The notes beneath the pieces were generated by a model. That model ran no database searches. It saw only the letters and a program-made list of their open reading frames with translations, and was not told the DNA's origin. A program made the translations under genes and the position numbers. A DNA stretch of 64,000 nt, taken from assembly GCF_000023105.1 (NCBI RefSeq), contig NC_012669.1:1054001-1118000 (forward strand). Direction: 5' to 3'. The DNA is from Beutenbergia cavernae DSM 12333 (GTDB lineage: Bacteria > Actinomycetota > Actinomycetes > Actinomycetales > Beutenbergiaceae). Below, one piece after another: positions 61,981 through 64,000 of the stretch; the first letter of the stretch is position 1; every line of letters begins with the position of its first letter.

Positions 61981-62376
61981 TCATGCCACACCCTCCTGGG
62001 CAAGGTCTCGGTTGGTCGTCGCCAGCAGCGCCAGGATCGCCTCGTCGTCCAGGCCGGCGGCGTGGGCCTCCCGGAGCCAGCTCTGCAGACCGCGGCGCAG
62101 CGACGCGTACGTCGCGGGCGGCACGGCCTCCGGCGGTGCGCCGACGACGAACGTGCCGATCCCCGGGCGGGAACGGACCAGCCCTTCCTGCTCGAGCTGC
62201 CGGTACGCCTTCGAGACGGTGTTGGGGTTGATCGCGAGCTGCTCGACGACCTCGCGGATCAGCGGCACCTGGTCGCCCTGCCGGAGCTCGCCCAGGAGCA
62301 AGGCGTGCCGGATCTGGTGCACCAGCTGCAGGTAGGGCGGCACTCCCGAACGCGGGTCGAGGCGGAACACGAACAC
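61981..62376 (-). CDS. GntR-family regulator, YtrA type
   Basis: 131 residues from GTG 62376, chosen because CTGGAGG lies about seven bases upstream on the minus strand; a TTG at 62415 is unlikely. The winged helix shows PPYLQLVHQIRHALLLGELRQ, REVVEQLAINPNTVSKAYRQL and GLVRSRPGIGTFV. The C-terminal part is a short helical pair as in YtrA. It precedes the ABC exporter genes by 16 bases and most likely represses them. An ACTA-N6-TAGT inverted repeat lies just upstream. Confidence 0.9.
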   Translation of the reverse strand: MFVFRLDPRSGVPPYLQLVHQIRHALLLGELRQGDQVPLIREVVEQLAINPNTVSKAYRQLEQEGLVRSRPGIGTFVVGAPPEAVPPATYASLRRGLQSWLREAHAAGLDDEAILALLATTNRDLAQEGVA

Positions 62377-62397
62377 GGCAACCTCCAGAGACGTTCC

Positions 62398-62411
62398 ACT
62401 AAGAAGATAGT
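62398..62411. promoter_or_regulatory. Inverted repeat, candidate YtrA-type operator
   Basis: ACTA (62398-62401) AGAAGA TAGT (62408-62411), overlapping a minus-strand TACTAT (62412-62407) that may be the -10 box of the GntR operon. The -35 is not clear. Confidence 0.45.
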
Positions 62412-62479
62412 ACAAGTCGGCCCGCGTCGGAAGGGGCTGGCGAGCGAAGGAGCCCAGGGCGCCGAGGTAGAGCCTGACC

Positions 62480-63217
62480 TCAGTCCCGGCGGGCGGCGGC
62501 GGCCTTGCCGCGCGGGGTCAGCTGGGGATCCGCCTCGAGCCCGTGCAGGCCGTTCCACGCGAGGTTGACGAGGTGGGCGGCGACCACCGACTTGTCCGGG
62601 GTCCGCGCCTCGAGCCACCACTGGCCCGTCAGCGCGATCATGCCCACGAGCATCTGCGCGTACATCGGCGCTGTCGCAGGATCGAACCCGCGCCGGTCGA
62701 ACTGGTCCGCCAGGAGGTGCTCGACCTGCGTCGCCACGTCGCCGATGAGCGAGGAGAACGTACCGGTCGCCTGCGCCACCGGCGAGTCGCGCACGAGGAT
62801 CCGGAAGCCGTCGGTGTTCTGCTCGATGTAGTCGAGGAGCGCGAGCGTCGTCGCCTCCACGATCACCTTCGGGTGCCGCTCCGGCTCGAGGGAGCCCGTG
62901 AGCATGCCCGTGAGGCGTTCGACCTCGCGGTCGACGATGACCGCGTACATCCCCTCCTTGCCGCCGAAGTGCTCGTAGACCACAGGCTTCGAGACCTGGG
63001 CTCGTGCGGCGATCTCCTCGACGCTCGTGCCGTCGAACCCCTTGGCGGCGAACAGGGCCCGCCCGACGTCGAGCAGCTGGGCACGCCGCTCGCGGCCCGT
63101 CATGCGGGCGCGGGACGTGCTGCGCGCCCGGGCACGACGTGCGGTCGGCGCCCCGGATGCGGCACCGCCGACGCCCGTCTGCGCCGCGTCGTCCTCGCCG
63201 TCCGCCTGCTGGGTCAC
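62480..63217 (-). CDS. TetR-family transcriptional regulator
   Basis: 245 residues from GTG 63217; a start at the Met of MTGRERR near residue 48 is possible. HTH: RRAQLLDVGRALFAAKGFDG, TSVEEIAARAQVSKPVVYEHF, GGKEGMYAVI. The ligand domain (about 100-245) ends in a short Lys/Arg-rich tail. The N-terminal ~45 residues are Ala/Arg-rich and disordered. There is no obvious partner gene; it is divergent from tRNA-Gln. The 103-base gap before the GntR gene (62377-62479) has nothing else I recognise. Confidence 0.9.
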   Translation of the reverse strand: MTQQADGEDDAAQTGVGGAASGAPTARRARARSTSRARMTGRERRAQLLDVGRALFAAKGFDGTSVEEIAARAQVSKPVVYEHFGGKEGMYAVIVDREVERLTGMLTGSLEPERHPKVIVEATTLALLDYIEQNTDGFRILVRDSPVAQATGTFSSLIGDVATQVEHLLADQFDRRGFDPATAPMYAQMLVGMIALTGQWWLEARTPDKSVVAAHLVNLAWNGLHGLEADPQLTPRGKAAAARRD

Positions 63218-63266
63218 CCGACCATCATGCCGTGCGGCAGACTTGACGATCGGCGCACGTCGCCGG

Positions 63267-63338
63267 TCCGCCCTGGTGTAACGGCAGCACGCCGGCCTTT
63301 GGAGCCGTGAGGACTGGGTTCGAATCCCGGGGGCGGAG
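63267..63338 (+). tRNA. tRNA-Gln (anticodon TTG)
   Basis: 72 bases fold as a cloverleaf: acceptor TCCGCCC (63267-63273) with GGGCGGA (63331-63337), discriminator G63338; D-stem GTG/CAC; anticodon stem CCGGC/GCCGT with one mismatch at its base, loop CTTTGGA, anticodon TTG at 63299-63301; five-base variable loop; T-arm CTGGG-TTCGAAT-CCCGG with one G-T pair. CC follows but the terminal A of CCA is not encoded. Confidence 0.93.
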
Positions 63339-63355
63339 CCCATGGTGTGCCGGGG

Positions 63356-63401
63356 GATTCCTGAGGTGACCTTGCGCTGACACCCACCGATTCCTGAAGG
63401 T
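63356..63401 (+). promoter_or_regulatory. Direct repeat GATTCCTGA(A)GGT upstream of the GT2 gene
   Basis: GATTCCTGAGGT at 63356-63367 and GATTCCTGAAGGT at 63389-63401, starting 33 bases (about three helical turns) apart, in the 144-base gap between tRNA-Gln and the glycosyltransferase gene. Candidate activator or repressor site. Further on lie CGGCGCC repeats near 63423-63440. Confidence 0.4.
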
Positions 63402-63482
63402 CCGGGCCTCACGATTCTCGTCGGCGCCCATCGGCGCCGATCGGGAACCGCGCGATCGCGCAACGGGGCCAAGGGGAACACC

Positions 63483-64000
63483 ATGACGACAGTGCTCGAC
63501 GCTGCCACCACGGCGGAGCGTCTCTTCGGGTCCGAGCTGGACCGGTTCACGTTCGGCAGCTCGGAGATCGTCATCGAGCCGAGCCGGACGACGACGACGA
63601 TCGGGTGCGTCATCCCCGCCTACAACGAGGCCGGGACGATCAAGCGCGTGCTCAAGGCACTCCTGGCCCAGACCCGGCTTCCCGACGTCATCCACGTCAT
63701 CGTGAACAACACGACGGACAAGACGTTCAAGATCGCGCGCCGGTTCGCCGGCGAGCACTCCGTCACGCGGCGCGGCACCCAGCAGACGACGCGGGTGTTC
63801 GTGCACGACCTCGGCCGCGTGCCGGACAAGAAGGTCGGCGCGCTCAACTATGGGTTCCGCCTGGTGCGCGGCGCCGACTACCTGCTGGGCGTCGACGGCG
63901 ACACGGTCCTCGCGAAGGACGCCGTCGCCCGGCTCGAGGAGGAGATGACCGCCGACCCGCGGATCGGCGGGATCTCGGCCGTGTACACGGTCGACAACAC
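63483..64000 (+). CDS. Glycosyltransferase family 2, N-terminal part (runs off window)
   Basis: The first ~172 codons are present; the frame is open at the window edge. ATG 63483 has AAGGGG upstream. Motifs: TIGCVIPAYNEAGTIKRVL (GT2 nucleotide-binding start), VIHVIVNNTTDKTF, GRVPDKKVGALNYGFRLV and LLGVDGDTVLAKDAVARLEEE, the D-x-D metal site. This resembles the cytoplasmic catalytic part of membrane processive synthases (BcsA/hyaluronan-synthase-like), and following membrane helices would be expected outside the window. Probably a second, separate polysaccharide system. Confidence 0.85.
   Translation, partial: MTTVLDAATTAERLFGSELDRFTFGSSEIVIEPSRTTTTIGCVIPAYNEAGTIKRVLKALLAQTRLPDVIHVIVNNTTDKTFKIARRFAGEHSVTRRGTQQTTRVFVHDLGRVPDKKVGALNYGFRLVRGADYLLGVDGDTVLAKDAVARLEEEMTADPRIGGISAVYTVDN

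Noticed and set aside
63267-63338. tRNA-Gln as an integration site of a mobile element
   Set aside because: No integrase gene and no repeat of the tRNA 3' end are present in the window.

Overview
The window reads as the chromosome of a very GC-rich actinobacterium. The gene order pmt / rsmI / metG / tatD / rpf / rsmA / ispE / ABC-F is the actinobacterial housekeeping order (compare Rv1002c to Rv1011 of Mycobacterium tuberculosis). GTG starts, 1- and 4-base stop/start overlaps and putative leaderless promoters are frequent. The content (GH36 and GH20 glycosidases, Fn3/PA14/malectin-like modules, an Idi/GGPP-synthase pair with a MarR regulator) suggests Micrococcales, for example a relative of Cellulomonas or Promicromonospora. 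That placement is inference, not a search result.

Layout. 1-8249: a tightly overlapped operon for alpha-galactoside use (DUF5107/TPR protein, cellulase-like protein, ABC importer, GH36 alpha-galactosidase, mutarotase-fold protein). 8335-11545: a membrane-anchored solute-binding/VWA protein and an unusual protein joining a transposase-type helix-turn-helix to a membrane domain. 11593-16727: GH20 hexosaminidase, YjbR-like protein, holin-family membrane protein, protein O-mannosyltransferase and rsmI. 16768-34694: an exopolysaccharide locus (chain-length/BY-kinase-like protein, two GT4 glycosyltransferases, a polymerase-like membrane protein, a flippase) that runs by ATGA overlap into a 3802-residue secreted multidomain protein. 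34933-39124: nicotinamidase, aminotransferase, tryptophan 2,3-dioxygenase and kynureninase-like enzyme. 39204-44291: HelD-like helicase, two GNATs, a lipoprotein sugar dehydrogenase and an unknown protein. 44471-48899: frameshifted MMPL transporter, MarR regulator, Idi and a polyprenyl synthase. 48968-58379: the conserved block metG, tatD, two G5-domain cell-wall hydrolases, rsmA, ispE and an ABC-F ATPase. 58435-63217 (minus strand): phosphatase, gamma-carbonic anhydrase-like protein, MarR; then ABC-2-like exporter with a YtrA-type GntR regulator; then TetR. The window closes with tRNA-Gln(TTG) and the start of a GT2 glycosyltransferase.

How parts fit together. The EPS genes and the giant secreted protein appear to be one functional locus. 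The same GGTGAA/TTCACC motif recurs four times in the divergent promoter region before the glycosyltransferases (18364-18422) and four times just before the giant gene (23103-23163), which suggests a common regulator. The EPS, kynurenine and isoprenoid genes all lie between rsmI and metG, so about 32 kb of accessory DNA appears to sit inside an otherwise conserved housekeeping block. The two adjacent G5-domain hydrolases share a near-identical upstream element, GTCAC-N6-GTTAC, resembling sites of the cell-wall response regulator MtrA.

Limits. All functional calls come from reading motifs and translated sequence by eye. No database search, structure prediction or comparative alignment was run. 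Domain borders in the giant protein are approximate.
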